Part shown: piece by piece, positions 8,800-16,865 of the stretch
Layout: every line of letters starts with the position of its first letter
Numbering within the stretch: the first letter of the stretch is position 1
NCBI RefSeq assembly: GCF_002116635.1
Contig: NZ_LQPW01000176.1
Span: 62,001 to 126,000 of the forward strand
Reading direction: 5' to 3'
DNA length: 64,000 nt
From: Mycobacterium szulgai
GTDB lineage: Bacteria; Actinomycetota; Actinomycetes; Mycobacteriales; Mycobacteriaceae
The notes under the pieces: generated by a model
What the model saw: only the letters and a program-made list of their open reading frames with translations
Database searches by the model: none
Told to the model about the DNA's origin: nothing
Program-made: the position numbers and the translations under genes

Positions 8800-10587
8800 T
8801 CAGGGTCCCGGCGTAAAGGCCCCGTCGGCCAGCTCGTCGAAACGTTGGAGTGCTTCCTCGGAGTCGGCGTCGATTCCACGCAGCGGGCCGCGGTCGGCGA
8901 GATAGCGCTGCGCATACAGCCGGGCGACCAGCGCCTTGCGATCACTGCTGCGGGTTGCGCCCTCCCAGGCCGCCTGCTCGGTAAGCAGCGCACCGGCGTA
9001 GACGTCGCCCATGAACTGCGCCAGCGGGAACAGCCGCGCCTCTGCGGTGTCGCGGTCGAGTTTGGACCACGCGGTTATCGCCGCGTCGAGATCCTCGATG
9101 CGCTCGGCCACCAGCCGCGTCGTCTGATCGTCGTCGGACACCGACACCGCGTCGCGCAGCCGCGCCAGCAGCGTCTCGTGGGCGCGTGATTGCTCAATGC
9201 CCCGCCGCACGTCCAGGCACAGGATGTTGTCCGGGCCCTCCCAGATGGTGTTCACCTGCGCATCGCGCAAAAGCCTTGCCACCGGCCAGGTTTCGATGTA
9301 GCCGTTGCCGCCGTGGATCTCGATCGCGTCGGAGGCCGCGGTGATGCCGAGCCGGCACACCTTGAGCTTGGTCACCGGCACTGCGATGCGTTGCCGCATG
9401 CTTCTAGGCTGGCGGTGGTTGGTGGCGCCGGTGCCGTCGAACACCAGCGCCTGGGCGGCCTCGACGTCGACGATCAGCTCCGCCAGCTTGCGGCGCATCA
9501 GCGGCTTGTCGATCAGCGCCCCGCCGAACGCCCGCCGCTGCCTGGCGTAACACAGCGACTCGACCAACGCCCGGCGCGCATTACCGAGCGCGAACAGCGC
9601 GATACCCAGCCGGGCTGCGTTGGTGAGCTCCATCATGCGGCCCAGGCCCTTGCCGTCGGACGGTCCGGCTTGAACGTCAGCGGTCCCTGGCTCGCCGGAC
9701 AGCAGGAAAGCTTCGGCGTCAACGAATTCGACCTCGCCGGAGGCGACTGAGCGGGTGCCGAGCTTGTCCTTGAGGCGACGGACGCGCACCCCATTGCGGG
9801 AGCCGTCGCGGCGGGTGCGCAACACCAGAAAATTGGCGATCCCGCGGCTCGAATCCGGCGCGCCCTCGGGTTTGGCCATTACGACGAAGGCCTCGCCGGC
9901 GCAGTTGGATGCGAACCATTTGAAGCCGTTCAGCAGCCACGCTTCGCCTGCGCGCCGAGCCGTTGTCTCCAGCGCGGCCAGGTCCGAGCCGCCGGTGCGT
10001 TCGGTCAATAGCTGCGCCGTCTCGCCGGCCCACTCCCCAGAGTCGAACTTGGCCAGCACGTGGTCGCGCACGTCGGCCGGCGCATAGGCGGCCACCAGCG
10101 ACTGGACCATGCCGCCGCCGGTGCCCAGCGCGCAACCCATCCCGATGTCGGCCTGGTTGAGCAGGTAGTTGGACGCGAACATCGCCAGTGTGGATCGGTA
10201 ACCCGCGCTGCGGGCCGCCTCGCGCAGTTCTCGCTGGGCAGCCAGGACCGCGCGCTTGGATTGGCTGAACGACTCCGGCATGACGACCCGGCTGATGTCG
10301 TGACCCCACCGGTCGTAGCGTTCCAGCCGGGGCGGGTTGCGGTCAGTCTCGTCGGCCCAGCGGGAAACCGGGCCGCCCATCAGCTCACCGATGCGGATCA
10401 ACTCGGGTTCGACCAGCGCCAGCTCGTCGGGCGATAAGTAGTAGGCCATCGTGAGCTGCAGAGTGGGATCGGTGCGGTACCAATTGAGACCCGTTGCCCC
10501 GCCGTAGTTTTCGGTGCGGTAGCGCTCCGACTTCTCCGGTGTGGAGAAGGGTAGCCGGTCGACGGCCTCGGAGTCGTATTCGCTCAT
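8800..10587 (-). CDS. fadE35: Acyl-CoA dehydrogenase FadE35 (AidB-like)
   Basis: A 595-residue flavin-dependent acyl-CoA dehydrogenase of the long AidB-like subgroup. The middle of the protein carries the FAD/substrate region LTERTGGSDLAALETTA, then FKWFASNCAGEAFVVMAKPEG, and near the C-terminus EIHGGNGYIETWPVARLLRD, which lines the FAD and acyl pocket in this family. Length agrees with M. tuberculosis FadE35 (~593). It converges on accD4 and lies beside the mycolate operon as in other mycobacteria. The physiological substrate is unknown; a lipid role is inferred from neighbourhood only. The ATG at 10587 begins the conserved reading frame. Confidence 0.93.
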   Translation of the reverse strand: MSEYDSEAVDRLPFSTPEKSERYRTENYGGATGLNWYRTDPTLQLTMAYYLSPDELALVEPELIRIGELMGGPVSRWADETDRNPPRLERYDRWGHDISRVVMPESFSQSKRAVLAAQRELREAARSAGYRSTLAMFASNYLLNQADIGMGCALGTGGGMVQSLVAAYAPADVRDHVLAKFDSGEWAGETAQLLTERTGGSDLAALETTARRAGEAWLLNGFKWFASNCAGEAFVVMAKPEGAPDSSRGIANFLVLRTRRDGSRNGVRVRRLKDKLGTRSVASGEVEFVDAEAFLLSGEPGTADVQAGPSDGKGLGRMMELTNAARLGIALFALGNARRALVESLCYARQRRAFGGALIDKPLMRRKLAELIVDVEAAQALVFDGTGATNHRQPRSMRQRIAVPVTKLKVCRLGITAASDAIEIHGGNGYIETWPVARLLRDAQVNTIWEGPDNILCLDVRRGIEQSRAHETLLARLRDAVSVSDDDQTTRLVAERIEDLDAAITAWSKLDRDTAEARLFPLAQFMGDVYAGALLTEQAAWEGATRSSDRKALVARLYAQRYLADRGPLRGIDADSEEALQRFDELADGAFTPGP

Positions 10588-10611
10588 GCCGCGACCGTAT
10601 TACAAATACGG

Positions 10612-11139
10612 CTACACGGGCGCGACAAACTCGGACGTGTAGAACTCGGCCGGATCCTGGGAATGCTCGTTCGGACGCTCGATAATGACCCAGACGCCCG
10701 TTGTGCCCTGCTGAATGGTGTCTTGAATGGTCACGCTTCCTCTGCCGGACCCGTCAATATCAAGGCCGGTGAAGGCGGTGCCCGGGGATCCGGGGCCACA
10801 GCCACTCGACGACGGTCGGGGCGCCTGGATGAGCCCGACGTCGAAGTGCATGCCCGGATCGGCGCTGTTCACCAGATTCACCTCTGCGACCACGGCGGAC
10901 CCTGACCTGTGAATGATTGCCGAGCCGGTGCCCAGCGGCGGCTGGGGAACCATGGGTGCATAGTTGGTGCGGCTGAAATCGCATTGCCGCATGGCCGAAC
11001 GCAACGCGACGATGGTGCCGCCGCTTGAACCGGGCGAAGCCGCGGCGAAATTTGCGCCGAGCATCGCCGAGGAAGTTGTCAGAGTGATTGCCGCCGCGGA
11101 TACCCCTAAGCGTGTCAGAGCGCGCATTTGACCCACCAT
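10612..11139 (-). CDS. Small exported protein of unknown function
   Basis: 175 residues. The first ~35 residues form a signal peptide: MRALTR, a hydrophobic Ala/Thr/Ser segment, then AAASPG as a plausible cleavage site. The mature part has two cysteines (MRQCDF and SSSGCGPG) that could form one disulfide, and a pattern of short beta-rich stretches. An AGG sits nine bases before the ATG at 11139, supporting this start; Met5 is an alternative. It lies 24 bp upstream of fadE35 on the same strand and may be co-transcribed with it. I do not recognise the family. Confidence 0.75.
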   Translation of the reverse strand: MVGQMRALTRLGVSAAAITLTTSSAMLGANFAAASPGSSGGTIVALRSAMRQCDFSRTNYAPMVPQPPLGTGSAIIHRSGSAVVAEVNLVNSADPGMHFDVGLIQAPRPSSSGCGPGSPGTAFTGLDIDGSGRGSVTIQDTIQQGTTGVWVIIERPNEHSQDPAEFYTSEFVAPV

Positions 11140-11226
11140 CTTTTACCTATTGGGTTAGCCCCGACCGACTTGAGTAATTGACGAAATTCGGAAATTTAAA
11201 CCTGGCGGTCGGGCAATTGGCGCGGT

Positions 11227-12111
11227 TCAGCTGCGCGCGGCCGAGCGGGCCGGCGGCAGCCCGAAGTAGTCGGCCAGCGCATTGCCCACGGCGGCAGCGC
11301 CAAATGCGGTGGGATGCAAGGCAACTGCGGGCGCCCGCACCTCATAGCCCTCGGTGTACCGTTGCGCCGGCGGTGCGCACATATCGTGGCCCGTCGACAT
11401 CGGCCTGGTGTCGAAGTAGTCGACCCCCTCGGCGGCCGCGACTTGGCGTTGGCGTTCGTCGAGCTCGTTCAACTTGGCCTGCAGGTAGTCGGAGTCACGG
11501 GCGAGTACCGGCTGCGCGGGAAAACATCCCCCGGGCCGGATGAGGGTCCCGTAACCAACCAGCACGATTCGGGCGCGGGGCGCTTTGGCGCGGACCTGGT
11601 CGATCATCGAGGCCCAGACCGGCACCTCGGCGGCGATCTGGGCGGATATGCGGTCGACGTCGCCGACGACGAATTGGGTGGTGCAGGGCTTGGCGTTGGC
11701 CGACTTGACTTCGCAGGCCGCTGCGTCCGAGGCCAGGCCGACATCGTTGGCGCCGATGGTGATCGTGATGAGATCGGTGGTGGGGCCGACGGCGTCGAGT
11801 TGGCGGTCGATCAAGCCGGTGCGGGTCTGCTGTTGGCGGCTGATGATGTCCAGGGTGTGCGCGCCGCTGCAGGTGGCGTCGACGAACCGAATCGGCTTGA
11901 GTCGTGCTGCCAGCACCGACGGATAGTTGTTGGTCGACTTGTGACACCCCTGGGGCGGGGCTTGCTCCGGTACGCCGGGTGCGGCGGCGACCGAGTCACC
12001 CATCGCTACATAGTTCAGCCGCGCGGCCCGTCCGGGCCCGGACGCCGGCGCGGCGCAGGCGAGCGCCACCGCACTCACCAGCGATGCGATAGCGGCCTGC
12101 TTCCAAACCAT
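11227..12111 (-). CDS. Exported SGNH/GDSL-family hydrolase
   Basis: 294 residues. A hydrophobic N-terminal signal (IASLVSAVALACAAPASG) precedes the SGNH blocks: block I YVAMGDSVAAAPG (catalytic Ser40), block III ITIGANDVGL and block V ALHPTAFGAAAVG with the catalytic His. An LACA sequence resembles a lipobox, so it could be a lipoprotein. Family members are secreted esterases or lipases acting on acyl esters; the substrate here is not predictable. The four further cysteines fit an oxidised extracytoplasmic fold. It is divergent from the ASST-like gene with 37 bp between the starts. Confidence 0.88.
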   Translation of the reverse strand: MVWKQAAIASLVSAVALACAAPASGPGRAARLNYVAMGDSVAAAPGVPEQAPPQGCHKSTNNYPSVLAARLKPIRFVDATCSGAHTLDIISRQQQTRTGLIDRQLDAVGPTTDLITITIGANDVGLASDAAACEVKSANAKPCTTQFVVGDVDRISAQIAAEVPVWASMIDQVRAKAPRARIVLVGYGTLIRPGGCFPAQPVLARDSDYLQAKLNELDERQRQVAAAEGVDYFDTRPMSTGHDMCAPPAQRYTEGYEVRAPAVALHPTAFGAAAVGNALADYFGLPPARSAARS

Positions 12112-12148
12112 CCATCTAGTGTCCAGGTCGGTATGACAACCTTGCTGG

Positions 12149-13615
12149 GTGGTCGGCGAATCCGGAATATCGCGACGTCAATTGGGTGTGTCCGCGGCTG
12201 CTTTGGCGATCGGCCTGACCGCTTGTGGTTCAAGGGCGGGCAAGACCGGGTCCGCAGCCGATGCGGCCGATACCGAAGTCACGGCGGAGACGTTGGGCTA
12301 CACCGTCAACGTCAACAAGGCCGGTGGCGGCCCCGGATACCTCTTCTTCGTCTCCGGTACCACGGCGGCCAATCCCGGCAACACCGCGCGGCCTGCCGTG
12401 CTGGTGATCGCCGACCGGGCCGGAAAAGTGGTGTGGCAACGGCAATTGCCAACCGGCCAGACCGCCGGCAACCTTCGGGTCCAAAGCTATCAAGGCAAAC
12501 CGGTGCTCACCTGGTACCAGGGCCTCAAACAGGGCGGCCACGGCCTGGGCGTCAGCTACCTGGCCGACGCCCACTACAACGTGATCGCCACCCTGACGCC
12601 CGGCGGGGATCTGTCGTCGGACATCCACGAATTCCGGCTCACTCCGGCGGGGCACGCACTGGTGACGTCTTACCAGGAGGTGACGACCGACCTGACGGCC
12701 ATCGGCGGACCCCGCGACGGCAAGATCTACAACTGCATCGCTTCGGTGCTGGACGTGGCCTCGGGCAGGACGCTGTTCCAATGGGACGCGCTCAGCCACG
12801 TGCCGATCACTGATTCGCCGGCCATCTACACCGCCGGGCAAACGCTGGATCCCTACCACATGAACTCGATCGCGCTGGATCCCGCGGGAAATCTGGTGAT
12901 CAGCATGCGGGCGATGTCGACAGTGTTCAATGTCGATCCGCGCAGCGGTGCCGTCAATTGGCAACTGGGCGGCCGGCATTCGACGTTTGCCCTGGGTGCC
13001 GGTGTTGAGTTCGCCTACCAGCACGACGCCGAGATGCCCGAAGCCAACACGCTCACCTTGTTCGACAATCACTTCGAAGGCAACGACGGACAAACGAGCG
13101 GCGGCCCGGTGCCGACCAGCCTGAAATGGATCAACCTGGATTTCGCCGGCCGCCGGGCCAACTTGGTCCGGGCGCAGACCCATCCCGACAAGCTGAGCAC
13201 CGGCGCCATGGGCAACCTGCAACAGTTGCCCGGCGGCAATACCTTCTCCGGTTGGGGGACCGCCGGACACATCGCCGAGTTCACCCCGGCCGGCGACATG
13301 GTCTACGACGCCACCCTTACCGGCGGCACCTATCGCGCCTTCCTCAATGAGTGGACCGGTGATCCCGTCGAACCACCTACCCTGAACTTCACCGACAATA
13401 CCGCCCACGCGGTGTGGAACGGCGCCACCGAGGTGCGGCGGTGGCGGTTGCTCAATGGATCCGAAAGTCGCTCCATGACAACGCTTTCCACCGTCGAGTG
13501 GTCGGGTTACGACACTGCGATCCCGGTGCCTGCGGGCAAAGGCGGCTACTACCAGCTGCAGGCGCTGGACGCCGGCGGTGGCGTCATCGCCCAATCGGTG
13601 CCCGTCCCGCGCTGA
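12149..13615 (+). CDS. ASST-like (arylsulfotransferase family) lipoprotein
   Basis: 488 residues starting at GTG. The N-terminus has a twin-arginine motif (SRRQLG), a hydrophobic stretch and a lipobox LTAC, so export through Tat and lipidation at the Cys are likely. The body shows repeated beta-propeller features of the ASST/Arylsulfotran_2 families, such as DPYHMNSIALDPAGNLVISMR and NVDPRSGAVNWQLGG. The M. tuberculosis gene next to embB, Rv3796, is probably the counterpart, though mainly by position. Whether it really transfers sulfate is unknown; many actinobacterial members are uncharacterised. It converges on embB, 22 bp apart. Confidence 0.8.
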   Translation: MVGESGISRRQLGVSAAALAIGLTACGSRAGKTGSAADAADTEVTAETLGYTVNVNKAGGGPGYLFFVSGTTAANPGNTARPAVLVIADRAGKVVWQRQLPTGQTAGNLRVQSYQGKPVLTWYQGLKQGGHGLGVSYLADAHYNVIATLTPGGDLSSDIHEFRLTPAGHALVTSYQEVTTDLTAIGGPRDGKIYNCIASVLDVASGRTLFQWDALSHVPITDSPAIYTAGQTLDPYHMNSIALDPAGNLVISMRAMSTVFNVDPRSGAVNWQLGGRHSTFALGAGVEFAYQHDAEMPEANTLTLFDNHFEGNDGQTSGGPVPTSLKWINLDFAGRRANLVRAQTHPDKLSTGAMGNLQQLPGGNTFSGWGTAGHIAEFTPAGDMVYDATLTGGTYRAFLNEWTGDPVEPPTLNFTDNTAHAVWNGATEVRRWRLLNGSESRSMTTLSTVEWSGYDTAIPVPAGKGGYYQLQALDAGGGVIAQSVPVPR

Positions 13616-13622
13616 GTGCGGG
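13606..13622. terminator. Short hairpin over the stop of the ASST-like gene, between convergent genes
   Basis: CCCGC and GCGGG form a 5-bp stem with a 7-nt loop spanning the TGA at 13613-13615. It is the only structure in the 22-bp gap between this gene and embB, so it may serve either direction. A weak prediction. Confidence 0.3.
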
Positions 13623-13637
13623 CTCGAGCACGCTACC

Positions 13638-16600
13638 CTACGGCCCGATTCGGATCTTGCCCGGCGACCACAATCCGCTGCGGGTCGCGGTACCCAATTC
13701 CAGTTGTGCCGGGGGCGCGTCGACCAGGGTGTCGAACTTGCGCAGTGATCCCCAGTCGCGGGCCCAGTCGCGCGACAGATAGGTGGCCATCACGTGGGCG
13801 CGTAACAGCAGGTCGGTGATTCCGAGCAGGCCGCCGTTGGTGCCGTCCTCCCAGGTGTCGGTGTCCAACTTCTTCGCGTTGTAGTCCGGCGTGATGCGGA
13901 ACTTCGGTATCTCGGTGACGCCGTTGACGTGCAGCATCGGCTGCTGACACGGGAAGGCCAGCCCAACCGCCCAGTCCAGCAGGACCGGCTGCGTCGAGCC
14001 GACGTACTCCTGCAGCGACCGCAGCTCCGGCACCCGCGGCGGGGTCACCGCGATCCAGTCCTCCGGCGTCAGCGACAGGTCCTCGGCCACCACCCGGACG
14101 GCGACGGCGTCGGCGGGAATCCGGTCGCGGGCAAAGCGCAGGTTGCGCCACGCCTTGGGTTGCTCGCCGTACAGGTCGTCAGGCACCAGCCTGCCGCCCG
14201 GTACGAAATCCCCAGCGGGACCGGGCTTTCCGTATTCCAGCACCACGGTCTGGCCGGCGGTGTAGTGGTGCAGCACGCTGTTGCCGGCGATCTTGCCCGC
14301 CGCGGTGATGACCACCAGCGGATGCCCGTCGTCGGCCTTGGGCAGCAGATACCATGCCGAGGCGAGCCTGCTCTGCTGCTGCGCGCCGGTGGCATAGGTG
14401 CCCGCCAACGGCACCCGGGCCGGATCAAGCTGGTAGGGCAGCGGCACCGTGGAGCCGTTGATGCCTGGCGTCTTCAGCTTGGTGGGCGCGTCCCAGTCGT
14501 AGTCGGTGCCGGGCTGGTTGGGCTTCATCACCATCGCCTCGGCGACGGTGTGTTCCGGCACGCCGTCGGGGGTGAAGCCGACGGGGTTGACACCACCCAA
14601 GGGGCCCAGTGGCCCGTAATCGCCGGGTACCGGCGTCATGAAGCCCGCGTTGGGGTCCGGCTCGACGAGCACGTCGTCGGCCAGACCGCAACCGCCGGTG
14701 AATGCCCGCAGGTTGGACCAGCCGTTGGAGTAGGTGGGGTACTGCCGGACGATCCCGATTCCCATCGAGGCGACGAACACCAGCGCCATGAAGCCGGCTG
14801 CCAGAGACACCGGCGCTGTGGTCAAAGCTCGGGTCAGCCGGCCCTCGCCGCTGCCGCGGGGCGCAAAGTGCAACCAGGCCGCATACAAAGCCGCGAGCCC
14901 GAACAGAATGAAAAAGATTGTGCTGACCGTGATTCCGGCGATCTTGGGCATTGTGCTGTTGAAGGGCACGCCGTAGCTGGAGACATACCACCAGCCGTTG
15001 GTGGTGGCGAAACACAACGCCAGCATGAAGAACACCGCCGCCAAAAACGCCATCCGGTTGCGCGACCAGCGCAGCACCGATGGCGATACCAATACCGTCG
15101 TCAGCGCGGCCATCGCGGCCCCCACTGCGGCGAACAGCCCGAAGTGGTGCACCCACTTGGTGGGGGTGAACATCAAGAAGAACATGGTGCCGAAGATGAC
15201 GCCGGCCAGCCGCCAGGCCGGCCCGCGGGCCACACCACGAATTCGCTTGCGCCGCAACATGATGAAGACGGCGGTGAACAGGCACAGCGCGGTGATCAGG
15301 AAGCCGAACCGGCGCGAGAGCGAGCCGTCGACGGTCGGCAGGATGAGGTAGTAGTAGCGCAGGTTCTCGGTGTACCAGGCCTGGCTGGGCCCGATCTTGC
15401 TGCGAACCCTGGTGGCCTCCAACACCGTTGACAGGGTCTGGTCGGCGAACACCACGGTCAGGATGATGGTGCCGGCGGCCAGCATCGGCGACAGCAGCGG
15501 CAGCGTGCCGACCAGCCGACGGCGTTTGGCCAGGATTCGCAGGATCGGTCGGCCACCGGCCACCAGCGCGGCCACCGCGATCAGGCCGGTGGGTTGCACG
15601 CCCAACGTGAAAGCCGCGGTGATGATGGCCAGCGCCGCCGGTGTGAGCCGGCTGTACCGCATGGACCGCTCGATCAGCACGTAGGTCACCAGCGAGCCGA
15701 GCGCGATGATGCCCTCCGGGCGCAGCCCGTTGTCGAACGGCATCCACGCGGTCAGTAGCACCATGGCCGCCGCCCAGTTGGCCGGTTTGCTGGCCGCCAC
15801 CGCCGGGCCCAGCCGAGGCAATACTTCGCGCGAGAGCAGCAGCCAGCACACGAGCCCGGCGAACAGGTCCGGCAGCCGCATCCAGATGCTGGCGTCGCTG
15901 ACGTGCGTCATCAGCGCGAGCAGGTTGTAGTACCAGCCGAACGGGTCTTCGGGGCTGCCGAACCAGCGGAAATAGTTGGACATGTAGCCCGCGTGGTCGG
16001 CTACGCGCGCCATGCCCAGGATGTAGCCGTCGTCGGAGGAGTTGGCGCCCATCACGTGCCAGAGCAGGAACGCGAATATCACCACGCCGTCCAGCAGAGT
16101 GAACGTACGCCAGTTAGCTGGCAGCAGCCGACGCATCCGGCGGCCGTCGAGCTGGTCGAGGCGCCACAGCGCGGCCAGCGCGACGACGGTGGCCACGATC
16201 GCTCCGACGATCGCCAACAGTTTCAGCGTTGTCGGCGTGGTGGAGAAGCGGGTGTCGATGGTCGCGGAGAGCTTCAGCCCGGGCGGCGCGGGTCCGGTCA
16301 GGTCGGTGAAGACTCCGACGATCTGCGGGCGCAGGTTCGGGTCTGGGAAGCCGCTGCGCAGCGGCGCACCCCGCGGATCGTTCAGCCCGACGAAGTGGGC
16401 GAAGGTGCCGGCGTGTGTGGAGGTGATGTCGATGTTTGAACATCCCGGCCCGTTTGCGCCGCCGACCACCAGATCGCGTGGCACCGACAGGATCACCACA
16501 TTGCGGTCGGTGACGTCGACGCGCTGCTTGCTGACCACGACGAACAACGCCTGCAGGTTGGCGTCTTTGCCCTGCTTGGGCGCGGTGCCCAGAATTACCC

Positions 16601-16865
16601 CGCCGTCGGCGGGCATGCCGCGCACCATCTCGCACGGCACGGTGGCGGTGAAGTCGACCGGTGTCAGCGAAATCAACGGCGCCGTAACACTATTCAGCTG
16701 GCCCTGCTGCGGCCAGTTGAGCATCGCGGTGGTCTGTACGACGGGCAACAGCGGTGTCGCGACCGACAGCACAAAGCCGATCAAGCCGGCGATCGTGGCC
16801 ACCCAGCGCGTCACTCGCACGTCGCGGGTCGCCTCGGTCTTGAGTGCGTCGGTCGTGACGGTCAT
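13638..16865 (-). CDS. embB: Arabinosyltransferase EmbB
   Basis: A 1075-residue GT-C membrane arabinosyltransferase that extends and branches (alpha-1,3) the arabinan of arabinogalactan from decaprenyl-phosphoarabinose; it is the main ethambutol target. Seen are a cytoplasmic start, a first TM helix, a large early loop, the catalytic acidic pair in NSSDDGYILGM, many TM helices, and a C-terminal extracytoplasmic carbohydrate-binding region ending near RSGLWSPGKIRIGP. Met285, Gly385 and the FADQ glutamine correspond to M. tuberculosis Met306, Gly406 and Gln497, so these resistance sites look wild type. The start ATG overlaps the embA stop (ATGA). It is about 23 residues shorter than M. tuberculosis EmbB, with differences in the N-terminus and a cytoplasmic loop. 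Confidence 0.97.
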   Translation of the reverse strand: MTVTTDALKTEATRDVRVTRWVATIAGLIGFVLSVATPLLPVVQTTAMLNWPQQGQLNSVTAPLISLTPVDFTATVPCEMVRGMPADGGVILGTAPKQGKDANLQALFVVVSKQRVDVTDRNVVILSVPRDLVVGGANGPGCSNIDITSTHAGTFAHFVGLNDPRGAPLRSGFPDPNLRPQIVGVFTDLTGPAPPGLKLSATIDTRFSTTPTTLKLLAIVGAIVATVVALAALWRLDQLDGRRMRRLLPANWRTFTLLDGVVIFAFLLWHVMGANSSDDGYILGMARVADHAGYMSNYFRWFGSPEDPFGWYYNLLALMTHVSDASIWMRLPDLFAGLVCWLLLSREVLPRLGPAVAASKPANWAAAMVLLTAWMPFDNGLRPEGIIALGSLVTYVLIERSMRYSRLTPAALAIITAAFTLGVQPTGLIAVAALVAGGRPILRILAKRRRLVGTLPLLSPMLAAGTIILTVVFADQTLSTVLEATRVRSKIGPSQAWYTENLRYYYLILPTVDGSLSRRFGFLITALCLFTAVFIMLRRKRIRGVARGPAWRLAGVIFGTMFFLMFTPTKWVHHFGLFAAVGAAMAALTTVLVSPSVLRWSRNRMAFLAAVFFMLALCFATTNGWWYVSSYGVPFNSTMPKIAGITVSTIFFILFGLAALYAAWLHFAPRGSGEGRLTRALTTAPVSLAAGFMALVFVASMGIGIVRQYPTYSNGWSNLRAFTGGCGLADDVLVEPDPNAGFMTPVPGDYGPLGPLGGVNPVGFTPDGVPEHTVAEAMVMKPNQPGTDYDWDAPTKLKTPGINGSTVPLPYQLDPARVPLAGTYATGAQQQSRLASAWYLLPKADDGHPLVVITAAGKIAGNSVLHHYTAGQTVVLEYGKPGPAGDFVPGGRLVPDDLYGEQPKAWRNLRFARDRIPADAVAVRVVAEDLSLTPEDWIAVTPPRVPELRSLQEYVGSTQPVLLDWAVGLAFPCQQPMLHVNGVTEIPKFRITPDYNAKKLDTDTWEDGTNGGLLGITDLLLRAHVMATYLSRDWARDWGSLRKFDTLVDAPPAQLELGTATRSGLWSPGKIRIGP

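Noticed and set aside
8289..8993. 234-codon minus-strand Pro-rich frame across the accD4-fadE35 gap
   Set aside because: It overlaps the ends of both flanking genes and reflects GGC-rich DNA read on the complement.
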